From: Candidatus Heimdallarchaeota archaeon
GTDB lineage: Archaea > Asgardarchaeota > Heimdallarchaeia > Heimdallarchaeales > Heimdallarchaeaceae
DNA: 5,494 nt
Assembly: GCA_016839875.1 (NCBI GenBank)
Contig: JAEOTK010000372.1
Coordinates: 1 to 5,494 of the forward strand
Direction of reading: 5' to 3'
Shown here: piece after piece, positions 1 to 4,468 of the stretch
How the letters are laid out: each line of letters starts with the position of its first letter
How positions within the stretch are numbered: the stretch's first letter is position 1
Made by a program: the position numbers and the translations under genes
The notes under the pieces: generated by a model
Databases searched by the model: none
Told to the model about the DNA's origin: nothing
Seen by the model: only the letters and a program-made list of their open reading frames with translations

Positions 1-186
1 CTCTAGAAGATAATTATTTGGTACCCATACACCTCCGCCAGAGAGAGCTGTAGAACCACCATAATATTGCGATTTTTCGATAACAATAACTTTTAAACCT
101 GCTTTCTTTGCCACAAGAGCTGCAGTCATCCCTCCTCCTCCCGATCCTACAATTAGTACATCTGTTGTATAATCCCAACTATTCAT
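1..186 (-). CDS. FAD-dependent 3-oxosteroid 1-dehydrogenase-like flavoprotein, N-terminal part (truncated by window edge)
   Basis: The 62 visible codons start at ATG 186 and run off the left edge. Residues 9-14 (DVLIVG) followed by G16 and G19 form the GxGxxG dinucleotide-binding fingerprint of a Rossmann fold. The second strand, KVIVIEK, ends in E37, the acidic residue that normally binds the FAD ribose. Residues 43-58 (GGSTALSGGGVWVPNN) closely match the segment after the FAD fold in the 3-ketosteroid-delta1-dehydrogenase branch of the FAD_binding_2/fumarate reductase superfamily. Family members oxidise or reduce C-C bonds next to a keto or carboxylate group. The true substrate cannot be inferred, because the substrate cap and the active-site tyrosines lie outside the window. 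No signal peptide is seen, so a cytoplasmic enzyme is likely. A TATA-like box 22 nt upstream suggests a leaderless mRNA, and the gene is divergent from the membrane-protein gene on the other strand. The superfamily call is firm; the subfamily call is good but provisional. Confidence 0.88.
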   Translation of the reverse strand, partial: MNSWDYTTDVLIVGSGGGGMTAALVAKKAGLKVIVIEKSQYYGGSTALSGGGVWVPNNYLLE

Positions 187-208
187 AAAACTAGATTATT
201 TTTCTCCC

Positions 209-217
209 TATTAAATG
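209..217 (-). promoter_or_regulatory. TATA-like promoter of the flavoprotein gene
   Basis: Read on the minus strand this is CATTTAATA. Its centre lies about 26 nt before the ATG at 186, so transcription should begin at or next to the start codon, giving a leaderless message. No purine-rich ribosome-binding site is placed suitably before the ATG, which agrees with leaderless initiation. Confidence 0.5.
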
Positions 218-245
218 TGTATGGAAATCTATTAATCGAATTCTG

Positions 246-273
246 TAAATAAACGTTGCAGAGCGTTTATATA
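246..273. promoter_or_regulatory. Imperfect inverted repeat overlapping a TATA box; candidate operator
   Basis: The arms at 246-255 (TAAATAAACG) and 264-273 (CGTTTATATA) match at 9 of 10 paired positions around an 8-nt spacer. The inner seven pairs are perfect. The right arm contains the TATA box of the rightward gene, so a protein bound here would block TBP/TFB access, the usual arrangement for an archaeal repressor. The repeat lies in the divergent region between two genes and could affect both. The binding protein is unknown. Confidence 0.4.
266..273 (+). promoter_or_regulatory. TATA box of the four-helix membrane protein gene
   Basis: TTTATATA is an almost ideal archaeal TATA element, with GAGCG before it as a possible BRE. 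A start site about 25 nt beyond the box centre would fall near 294-298, just ahead of GGTGAT at 298-303 and TTG at 307. If this promoter is used, the upstream TTG at 256 cannot be the translation start. Confidence 0.55.
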
Positions 274-306
274 CCAGATACATCTTTTAAGATACTCGGT
301 GATATT

Positions 307-873
307 TTGACACCTAGACGAATAGAAAAAGAAGGACAACCAAAACCTGTCAAAAGAGACTCATTTTTTGCTAATCTGTTTGATGCATTTAAACAAGCAG
401 TTGTGATGCTTGTGATGACCATAATTTATTCTATAATACCTGGTGGGCTCGGATATCTTGGATTTTATTTTGCAGACAAAAGAGGAAATGTTGATTTTAC
501 TCAATTACTATCAGACCTCCTAAATGATCCAATAGCTCTCGCTGGTACAACAATCCACTACGGCTTGTATATAATGGGCGTTGCTGGAATTCTTGCCTTA
601 ATTGGATTTGCTGCAGCGTTTCTTTACACAGGGTCGAGGAATGACCGAATTGCTCAACCACTAAAAATCTTCAAAGCTTACATTGCCACATGGAAGATTT
701 TATTCCAATTCGCTATTGTAATAGCAATTTTCGGAGGAATATACTTCGGTATAACTTATGCTGGAATTGCAACACTGTCATTAGTAGTTGGAATAATATG
801 CGCAATTGGTGCAGGAATAACCCCATTAGCAATGATCTTCAGAGTTGTTGACTATCTACTCGAACTTGAGTAG
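307..873 (+). CDS. Four-helix integral membrane protein of unknown function
   Basis: I do not recognise a family. From TTG 307 the product has 188 residues. A basic, proline-containing N-terminus (about 1-25) is followed by four hydrophobic segments at about 29-55, 86-108, 131-151 and 154-177. The last two are rich in glycine and alanine and nearly continuous (GGIYFGITYAGIATLSLVVG). A short acidic tail ends the protein. No catalytic motif, cysteine pair or cleavable signal peptide is evident. The frame is open back to TTG 256 (205 residues), with an in-frame stop at 250-252. I prefer 307 because a strong TATA box at 266-273 would sit inside the longer version and because GGTGAT (298-303) precedes 307 as a possible ribosome-binding site. 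Against that, the 17 extra codons read as plausible protein. The gene ends in a T-run and converges with the small zinc-finger gene. It is a real gene with uncertain start and unknown role. Confidence 0.7.
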   Translation: MTPRRIEKEGQPKPVKRDSFFANLFDAFKQAVVMLVMTIIYSIIPGGLGYLGFYFADKRGNVDFTQLLSDLLNDPIALAGTTIHYGLYIMGVAGILALIGFAAAFLYTGSRNDRIAQPLKIFKAYIATWKILFQFAIVIAIFGGIYFGITYAGIATLSLVVGIICAIGAGITPLAMIFRVVDYLLELE

Positions 874-888
874 AAAATATAACTCATA

Positions 889-901
889 TTTTTTTCTTTT
901 T
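889..901 (+). terminator. T-run terminator after the four-helix membrane protein gene
   Basis: Sixteen bases after the stop codon at 871-873 lies a run of twelve T interrupted by one C. Archaeal RNA polymerase ends transcription at such T-runs without needing a hairpin. The run lies in the 46-bp gap between two convergent genes. The opposite strand has no equally good run here. Confidence 0.6.
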
Positions 902-919
902 CAAAAGTATCGTTTATTC

Positions 920-1246
920 TTATGCTTCATTTTCAGCGTTTTCAGCTGCATCTCTGTCTTGTTTCTTGTAGATATAACCCAAAATAGATGTTACTATTCC
1001 AGGCATAGGGCCAAAAACCATTGCGATTACGAAGGGTACATGAATAGCTGGAGGTATCCCAGCAATTGCTAATCCAGTCATTGAACCAGCAAATAAAGTT
1101 CCAAAGAAGAGGGAAAGAATTAGAAGAAGTTTAGCGTTGCCGATAGCATAACATCTGTACGAGCAATAAGCGCTTTCTTTGAAGATCCAATATTCACTAA
1201 CTTTGTTCTCACCACAAAATGAACAATTTCGGTCCTTCAAATCCAT
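920..1246 (-). CDS. Small zinc-finger membrane protein, function unknown
   Basis: This 108-residue protein begins with a treble-clef-like cysteine cluster: C8-x2-C11, then C28-x3-C32 in the context AYCSYRC. Four cysteines with this spacing very likely bind one zinc ion. Residues about 40-63 (LLLILSLF onward) and about 65-94 (PPAIHVPFVIAMVF onward) are hydrophobic and form two or three membrane helices rich in glycine and proline. The charged tail KKQDRDAAENAENEA ends the protein. The zinc knuckle is probably cytoplasmic at the membrane surface. Zinc-ribbon plus two-helix proteins are common in archaeal genomes and mostly uncharacterised; suggested roles such as membrane scaffolding or protein quality control would be guesses. 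The start at ATG 1246 is supported by a near-perfect TATA box 21 nt upstream, which implies a leaderless mRNA. It lies 57 bp downstream of the regulator gene on the same strand but has its own promoter. Confidence 0.8.
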   Translation of the reverse strand: MDLKDRNCSFCGENKVSEYWIFKESAYCSYRCYAIGNAKLLLILSLFFGTLFAGSMTGLAIAGIPPAIHVPFVIAMVFGPMPGIVTSILGYIYKKQDRDAAENAENEA

Positions 1247-1267
1247 AAGGCATAAGAAAATTAAGCG

Positions 1268-1275
1268 TATATAAA
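1268..1275 (-). promoter_or_regulatory. TATA box of the zinc-finger membrane protein gene
   Basis: Read on the minus strand this is TTTATATA, preceded by AAAAGA as a possible BRE. The box centre is about 25 nt before ATG 1246, predicting transcription from the A of the start codon. The minus-strand sequence before the box (CTTTATTTCTT, 1290-1300) is T-rich and may end transcription from the regulator gene upstream. Confidence 0.65.
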
Positions 1276-1303
1276 TCTTTTACAAGTTTAAGAAATAAAG
1301 GGT

Positions 1304-2215
1304 TTATTCATATAGAAGTTCCTCTTTCCAGGTATCAAAAAATGCAGCCTTATGAACGATATCAGTTGAAACTGATTTTATATTCTCTTTTCTTAAATTC
1401 GAAACAATATCATTAAGTTGTTTCATATTATTACACCATACCCAACATAGAAGAAAATTAGGCAGATTACTGAAACTCCAAGTAAAGAAAATATGGGGAT
1501 TAAACTTATCCATAATCTTCTGTGCGAATTTTTCTCTGTTCTCTGCAGCTTCTAAATCTATCTGAAAAACAGTAAACACGTCGTTAGAAGCTGCAGGATA
1601 GAAATCAATAGTTAACTCTAGCAACCCACTTTCATACATATTGTTTAATCTTCTAGTTACAGTATTTGGAGTACTTCGTACTTCTTCTGCAATTTCAGAT
1701 ATTGGTTTCCTTGCATCTTTATGAATGGAACGAATGATAGATTTGTCAAGATTTGAGTAGTTTACTGGTACTTCGGTTGGTGCAACGTATGGTATTGGAG
1801 AAGATGAAAGAACTCCAGAAAGAAAACCAACTGTTGGTGAATTCATATTTGCTGTTTGAGCAATAAAAGATGAATAATCATCTAAATCATGAATTTCTTT
1901 CAAGAATGCCCCTACGTACAAATAATCCCGACTAGAAAACATCAAATGAGTAGTATTCTGATGCTCACCTAGAACATCTAATAGTTGATCAGGGTCCTTG
2001 ATTTTGCTTTCACCAAAGATGAAAACATATATTGCATTTATTGCATAAGATTTGATTCTTGCTGAAAAACGTTGAATAATTCCTAAATTAACTAAAGTGT
2101 TTATTCTCTTATAGACAGCATTTACAGACAATCCCAGCTGGTCTGCAATTTCCCTGTAGGTCAGTCTTGCATTAATCATTAGCAGAAGAATTATTTTGAG
2201 ATCGTCTTTGTCCAT
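1304..2215 (-). CDS. Double-length Lrp/AsnC-like transcriptional regulator with two winged HTH domains
   Basis: From ATG 2215 the protein has 303 residues, about twice a usual Lrp/AsnC protein (about 150). Residues 2-48 form an AsnC-type winged helix-turn-helix (LTYREIADQLGLSVNAVYKRINTLVNLGII). Residues about 52-138 look like a ligand-binding RAM-type domain. A linker of about 15 residues leads to a second winged helix-turn-helix at 156-202 (PISEIAEEVRSTPNTVTRRLNNMYESGLL) and a second RAM-like half to the end. The two halves align without large gaps, indicating internal duplication and fusion. One chain could therefore act as a built-in pseudo-dimer binding DNA with two different readers. TTG 2221 would add only two residues; ATG 2215 fits the TATA box at 2238-2249. 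Targets are unknown. The nearby palindromes at 2742-2820 and its own promoter are candidates. Siroheme decarboxylases share this fold, but I do not see their characteristic motif, so a regulator is more likely. Confidence 0.85.
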   Translation of the reverse strand: MDKDDLKIILLLMINARLTYREIADQLGLSVNAVYKRINTLVNLGIIQRFSARIKSYAINAIYVFIFGESKIKDPDQLLDVLGEHQNTTHLMFSSRDYLYVGAFLKEIHDLDDYSSFIAQTANMNSPTVGFLSGVLSSSPIPYVAPTEVPVNYSNLDKSIIRSIHKDARKPISEIAEEVRSTPNTVTRRLNNMYESGLLELTIDFYPAASNDVFTVFQIDLEAAENREKFAQKIMDKFNPHIFFTWSFSNLPNFLLCWVWCNNMKQLNDIVSNLRKENIKSVSTDIVHKAAFFDTWKEELLYE

Positions 2216-2237
2216 AATCAAAAAAAGGAAAGGGGAG

Positions 2238-2249
2238 TAATATATTTTT
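2238..2249 (-). promoter_or_regulatory. TATA-like promoter of the regulator gene
   Basis: On the minus strand this reads AAAAATATATTA, with its core about 24-28 nt before ATG 2215. It sits directly beside the stop codon of the preceding membrane-protein gene (2250-2252), so the regulator can be transcribed separately although the two genes are only 34 bp apart. The stretch between box and start (CTCCCCTTTCCTTTTTT on that strand) is pyrimidine-rich and has no ribosome-binding site, again suggesting a leaderless mRNA. Confidence 0.5.
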
Positions 2250-2705
2250 CTAGTTACTCGTTTCTATTCTTGTTTCCATTTCAACACTAGATTTTGGTCT
2301 CAAGTGCTTGACTAGTTTGATTAAGAAATATGCAGATAAGCAGAATAAAACAAAAGGAAAACAGAAACTAATTGCTAGAATTACTGCTATTGCTCCTGCA
2401 TTCATATACATAAATTTAGCAAAAGTGATTTTGCTTTTTTTAAGATATTTAATCAATCTTATTAGAAGAAAAACTCCTAAAGCTACAAATCCAAGTGATA
2501 TAATTGTACTCCAAGGGGTAAAAGAGCAATGAGCAACGTAGCCTAAAATACAAGTTTTTGTTGATCCAAAACCTACGATTTCAGCAGGTAATATTGTTAT
2601 TATTGCAGAAAACAGATTTCCAAGAATTAATGCCAGCACAAATGTTGTATAGAGGAAAACCTTTGTTGCGTTTAGGATTGTTATGAAAGTTATTTTAGTT
2701 TTCAT
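2250..2705 (-). CDS. Three-helix membrane protein of unknown function
   Basis: I do not recognise a family. The 151-residue product has hydrophobic segments at about 17-40, 67-88 and 103-132. Between the first two lies a loop with C51 and C60 (TCILGYVAHC), which could form a disulfide if it faces outward. Two helix ends carry similar sequences: FLLIRLIKYLKKS (79-91) and YFLIKLVKHLRPKS (126-139). Each is a hydrophobic stretch running into a basic cluster, which suggests an internal helix repeat with the basic ends on the cytoplasmic side. The tail is polar (VEMETRIETSN). ATG 2705 is the natural start, with a TATA-like box 27 nt upstream. The regulator follows 34 bp downstream on the same strand, so the two could be co-transcribed in part. 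The iron-sulfur flavoprotein gene is divergent across a 155-bp palindrome-rich region. Being next to a regulator suggests, but does not show, a sensor or transport role. Confidence 0.7.
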   Translation of the reverse strand: MKTKITFITILNATKVFLYTTFVLALILGNLFSAIITILPAEIVGFGSTKTCILGYVAHCSFTPWSTIISLGFVALGVFLLIRLIKYLKKSKITFAKFMYMNAGAIAVILAISFCFPFVLFCLSAYFLIKLVKHLRPKSSVEMETRIETSN

Positions 2706-2732
2706 TTTAACCGGAATTTTTGTTCCAGAGGG

Positions 2733-2741
2733 ATTTATATT
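2733..2741 (-). promoter_or_regulatory. TATA-like promoter of the three-helix membrane protein gene
   Basis: On the minus strand this reads AATATAAAT. Its centre lies about 32 nt before ATG 2705, predicting a start site near 2711 and a leader of only a few bases. A palindrome at 2742-2759 abuts it on the upstream side. Confidence 0.5.
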
Positions 2742-2759
2742 CCTAAGTTTAATATTAGG
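2742..2759. promoter_or_regulatory. Inverted repeat CCTAA...TTAGG abutting a TATA box; candidate operator
   Basis: The arms CCTAA (2742-2746) and TTAGG (2755-2759) pair perfectly, and the central TTAA also pairs, so 14 of 18 positions are symmetric. The element sits directly upstream of the minus-strand TATA box, where archaeal activators often bind beside the BRE. It could equally be chance in AT-rich DNA. Confidence 0.3.
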
Positions 2760-2781
2760 TTGAAAAATCTTCGATTTTATG

Positions 2782-2792
2782 CAACATAGTTG
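2782..2792. promoter_or_regulatory. Short inverted repeat CAAC-ATA-GTTG in the divergent region
   Basis: Two perfect 4-bp arms flank a 3-bp centre. The centre lies about 22 bp, or two helical turns, from the centre of the larger palindrome at 2799-2820, whose left half also contains CAAC. The two could be bound cooperatively on one face of the helix. Alone it is too short to be convincing. Confidence 0.25.
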
Positions 2793-2798
2793 TTATTT

Positions 2799-2820
2799 TT
2801 GTTCAACGAACGTTAAACAA
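2799..2820. promoter_or_regulatory. 22-bp near-perfect palindrome upstream of the iron-sulfur flavoprotein promoter; candidate operator
   Basis: The left half TTGTTCAACGA mirrors the right half ACGTTAAACAA with one mismatched pair per arm apart from the central AA: TTGTT-c-AACG-AA-CGTT-a-AACAA. Eighteen of 22 positions are symmetric. The right end lies 2 bp before the TATA-like box at 2823-2830, covering the probable BRE. A dimeric regulator here could activate by recruiting TFB/TBP or block them. Lrp/AsnC proteins bind sites of this general form, but the binder is not identified. Confidence 0.5.
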
Positions 2821-2822
2821 GG

Positions 2823-2830
2823 CTATAAAA
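2823..2830 (+). promoter_or_regulatory. TATA-like promoter of the iron-sulfur flavoprotein gene
   Basis: CTATAAAA is preceded by ACAAGG as a possible BRE. The centre is about 34 nt before ATG 2861, so the start site should fall near 2850-2855 with a leader of under about 10 nt. The candidate operator at 2799-2820 abuts it. Confidence 0.55.
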
Positions 2831-2860
2831 ATACTAGTCAATCTCTAACTTCAGATATAA

Positions 2861-3649
2861 ATGAAATTTCTAATTATAATAAGCAGTGGCAGAAAAAAAG
2901 GTAATACTTCCAAAGTAGCTTCTCTGTTGATTAAACGAATAGAAAGACTAGCAGCTGAAGAAGAACAGATTCAAATAGAAAAACTATTCCTAACAGATTA
3001 TGATCTAAAGCATTGTATTGGGTGTCGAAACTGTATGGACAGGGGAGAAGAGAAATGCCCATTAGATGATGATTTACATAAGATTAAGAGAAAAATAGAT
3101 GAAGCTAATGCAATTGTATTTGGAAGTCCGGTATATATTGACAATGTTAGCTCAAGCATGAAGGCGTTAATTGACAGATTAGCATACATATGTCATAGAC
3201 AAGAATTTTATGAAAAAACAGCATTTGTATATTCTACTAGTGGTGGTTCATCAAATAAACATACCAATAGAGCAATTGCAGGTGCTCTCTTAAGTTGGGG
3301 ATTTAATCTTATTGGGATGGCGGGTTTCAAGACGAGTCATTTTGATTCAGAATTTGAGCTAGAAGAAAGATATGAAAAAACACTAAATGGAATGGCTATG
3401 AAGATTTTTGGAAGTGTTAAGAATAGAAGCTATTTGACGCCATCAGCGCTTTCTCTAGCAATGTTCCGTTTACAACAAAAGCACAGAGCAAATCCCGAAA
3501 TTGCACACCCCTTAGATTTCAGATACTGGAAAGAGATGGGATGGGCAGAATCTGGAACAGATTATTACATTGAACATAGAACAAATTTTCTAAAGACAAT
3601 TCTTTCAAGATTAATTTATGCAACAATATCATTAATCTTTGTTCGGTAG
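2861..3649 (+). CDS. Iron-sulfur flavoprotein (NADPH-dependent FMN reductase/flavodoxin fold) with C-terminal extension
   Basis: The 262-residue protein has a flavodoxin-like fold. The FMN phosphate loop is SSGRKKGNTSK (8-18), and the second flavin-contact segment is FGSPVYIDNVSSSMKALIDR (87-106). A third glycine-rich loop, STSGGSS, lies at 125-131. Between them, C52-x2-C55-x2-C58-x7-C66 forms a compact cysteine motif like the one that holds the [4Fe-4S] cluster of archaeal iron-sulfur flavoproteins, so the enzyme probably passes electrons between Fe-S and FMN. Its partner and substrate are unknown. About 80 residues follow the usual core: a basic helix, then DFRYWKEMGWAES (219-231), a tail seen in some larger flavodoxin-family reductases, and a hydrophobic end, FLKTILSRLIYATISLIF (243-260), that could associate with the membrane. 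ATG 2861 fits the TATA-like box, and a frame change upstream is not needed. The gene is divergent from the three-helix membrane protein gene and followed by a HAD phosphatase with its own promoter. Confidence 0.87.
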   Translation: MKFLIIISSGRKKGNTSKVASLLIKRIERLAAEEEQIQIEKLFLTDYDLKHCIGCRNCMDRGEEKCPLDDDLHKIKRKIDEANAIVFGSPVYIDNVSSSMKALIDRLAYICHRQEFYEKTAFVYSTSGGSSNKHTNRAIAGALLSWGFNLIGMAGFKTSHFDSEFELEERYEKTLNGMAMKIFGSVKNRSYLTPSALSLAMFRLQQKHRANPEIAHPLDFRYWKEMGWAESGTDYYIEHRTNFLKTILSRLIYATISLIFVR

Positions 3650-3657
3650 AATCGAAT

Positions 3658-3674
3658 CTATCGGATAGTTTTTT
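3658..3674 (+). terminator. Short palindrome followed by T6; possible terminator merged with the next promoter
   Basis: CTATC-G-GATAG (3658-3668) is directly followed by six T (3669-3674), 20 nt after the stop of the T-run's upstream gene (3647-3649). The T-run could end transcription. The one-base centre is too tight for a normal RNA hairpin, so the palindrome may instead be a DNA-binding site, since the same T-run opens the TATA-like box of the next gene. Confidence 0.4.
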
Positions 3675-3678
3675 AAAA
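3669..3678 (+). promoter_or_regulatory. TATA-like promoter of the HAD phosphatase gene
   Basis: TTTTTTAAAA has its centre about 29 nt before ATG 3703 and 20 nt before GTG 3694. Archaeal transcription usually begins 22-27 nt from the box centre, so the message should begin at about 3697-3701. This excludes GTG 3694 and makes ATG 3703 the start of a leaderless or nearly leaderless mRNA. Confidence 0.5.
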
Positions 3679-3702
3679 GAGCTCTTCTAAATCGTGTTAC
3701 TT

Positions 3703-4416
3703 ATGACCTCTCTGAAAGATGTTGATACTTTACTATTTGATATGGATGGTACACTTACGAATCTATGGAAAAGATATCGAGATCCTTTCTTAAATGCGCT
3801 TGACAAAATAAACCCAGATTATGATAGAAAAAAAGTACAGGAAGTTTTCGAATCTGTTTTAACAGAAGTTCTGACCACTTCAGAGGGGAGTTCTAGGTTA
3901 TTAAAATTACAACTTTTCCTGAAATCACGTAAAGAGATGGGGGGATCATGGCTAGATACATACAGAGTAATGAGATTAGTTAATTCTGATCCAATGTCTT
4001 TCCGAGAAATTATTCCACTTGATGGTGTTCAAAGTACTCTGGAAAGCCTTCAGTCTAGAGGATATAAATTAGCTTTAGTTACTAGTGCAGGAGACAAAAC
4101 TGTAAATAAAGCAAAAGAAAAACTGAATATTCTAAATTCCTTTGATGTTCTGGTTACAAGAAACACTGTAAAACGAATAAAGCCCTATCCAGATTCTCTT
4201 CTATTCGCATGCAATTTTCTAGGAAAAGATCCTAGCAACTGTGTCATGATCGGAGATTTTCCTCAAGATGTTAAAGCTGGTAAAAATGCTGGAACAAAGA
4301 CTATTGCGATTTTAGGAGACAATGGAAAATACACAGAAGAAAAGATAAGATCACTCAATCCAGATATAGTTCTAGAAAAATTCTCTGAACTCCTAGAATT
4401 ATTTCCACAACGGTGA
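3703..4416 (+). CDS. HAD-superfamily phosphatase, phosphoglycolate phosphatase-like (subfamily I)
   Basis: All four HAD motifs are present in the 237-residue product. Motif I is LLFDMDGTLT with nucleophile D13 and acid/base D15. Motif II is LVTSAGDK with T127. Motif III is K160 in RIKPYP. Motif IV is GDFPQD with D185 and D189 for magnesium. Between motifs I and II, residues about 20-100 are mostly helical and form a C1 cap, which is typical of phosphoglycolate phosphatase, beta-phosphoglucomutase and pyrophosphatase relatives. It should hydrolyse a small phosphorylated metabolite in the cytoplasm. The cap does not reveal which one. The length is normal for the family. GTG 3694 would add three residues (MLL), but the TATA-like box favours ATG 3703. 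The gene is preceded by the iron-sulfur flavoprotein and followed after 52 bp by a metallo-hydrolase with its own TATA-like box. The catalytic set is complete, so the enzyme is probably active. Confidence 0.9.
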   Translation: MTSLKDVDTLLFDMDGTLTNLWKRYRDPFLNALDKINPDYDRKKVQEVFESVLTEVLTTSEGSSRLLKLQLFLKSRKEMGGSWLDTYRVMRLVNSDPMSFREIIPLDGVQSTLESLQSRGYKLALVTSAGDKTVNKAKEKLNILNSFDVLVTRNTVKRIKPYPDSLLFACNFLGKDPSNCVMIGDFPQDVKAGKNAGTKTIAILGDNGKYTEEKIRSLNPDIVLEKFSELLELFPQR

Positions 4417-4432
4417 TTGAAAAGAAGAAAAC

Positions 4433-4439
4433 ATATAAA
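4433..4439 (+). promoter_or_regulatory. TATA-like promoter of the metallo-hydrolase gene
   Basis: ATATAAA, with purine-rich AAAGAAGAAAAC before it as a possible BRE, is centred about 33 nt before ATG 4469. Transcription should begin near 4461, giving a leader of about 8 nt. A T6 run at 4442-4447 just downstream may end the phosphatase transcript. Confidence 0.5.
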
Positions 4440-4449
4440 CATTTTTTCT

Positions 4450-4464
4450 ATTCTAGACAAGAAT
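4450..4464. promoter_or_regulatory. Inverted repeat ATTCT-n5-AGAAT at the expected start site of the metallo-hydrolase gene
   Basis: Two perfect 5-bp arms (4450-4454 and 4460-4464) flank AGACA. The repeat covers the predicted transcription start, between the TATA-like box and ATG 4469. A repressor bound there would block polymerase. It is short and could be coincidental. Confidence 0.22.
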
Positions 4465-4468
4465 CATA

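Noticed and set aside
845..1072. Plus-strand open frame overlapping the zinc-finger membrane protein gene
   Set aside because: It is antisense to a gene with a clear cysteine motif, helices and a promoter, overlaps the previous gene's end and terminator, and gives an unconvincing peptide.
1276..1291. Weak inverted repeat CTT...AAG upstream of the zinc-finger gene's TATA box
   Set aside because: Only 10 of 16 positions are symmetric, which is easily expected by chance in AT-rich DNA.
1304..2215. Fused siroheme decarboxylase (NirD-NirL or AhbA-AhbB type) instead of a regulator
   Set aside because: These enzymes share the Lrp/AsnC fold and can be double-length, but I do not see their characteristic His- and Arg-containing active-site segment, and no haem-pathway gene is nearby.
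2216..2221. TTG 2221 as start of the regulator
   Set aside because: It adds only two residues and lies next to or before the transcription start expected from the TATA box at 2238-2249. ATG 2215 is preferred.
2308..2532. Plus-strand open frame inside the three-helix membrane protein gene
   Set aside because: It is antisense to a better-supported frame with an upstream TATA-like box. Its Lys/Ile-rich peptide is typical of an AT-rich shadow.
2998..3189. Minus-strand open frame inside the iron-sulfur flavoprotein gene
   Set aside because: It lies opposite the conserved cysteine and FMN motifs, so the opposite strand is clearly the coding one.
4263..4460. Minus-strand open frame over the end of the phosphatase gene
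   Set aside because: It overlaps HAD motif IV on the other strand, and the peptide shows no recognisable features.
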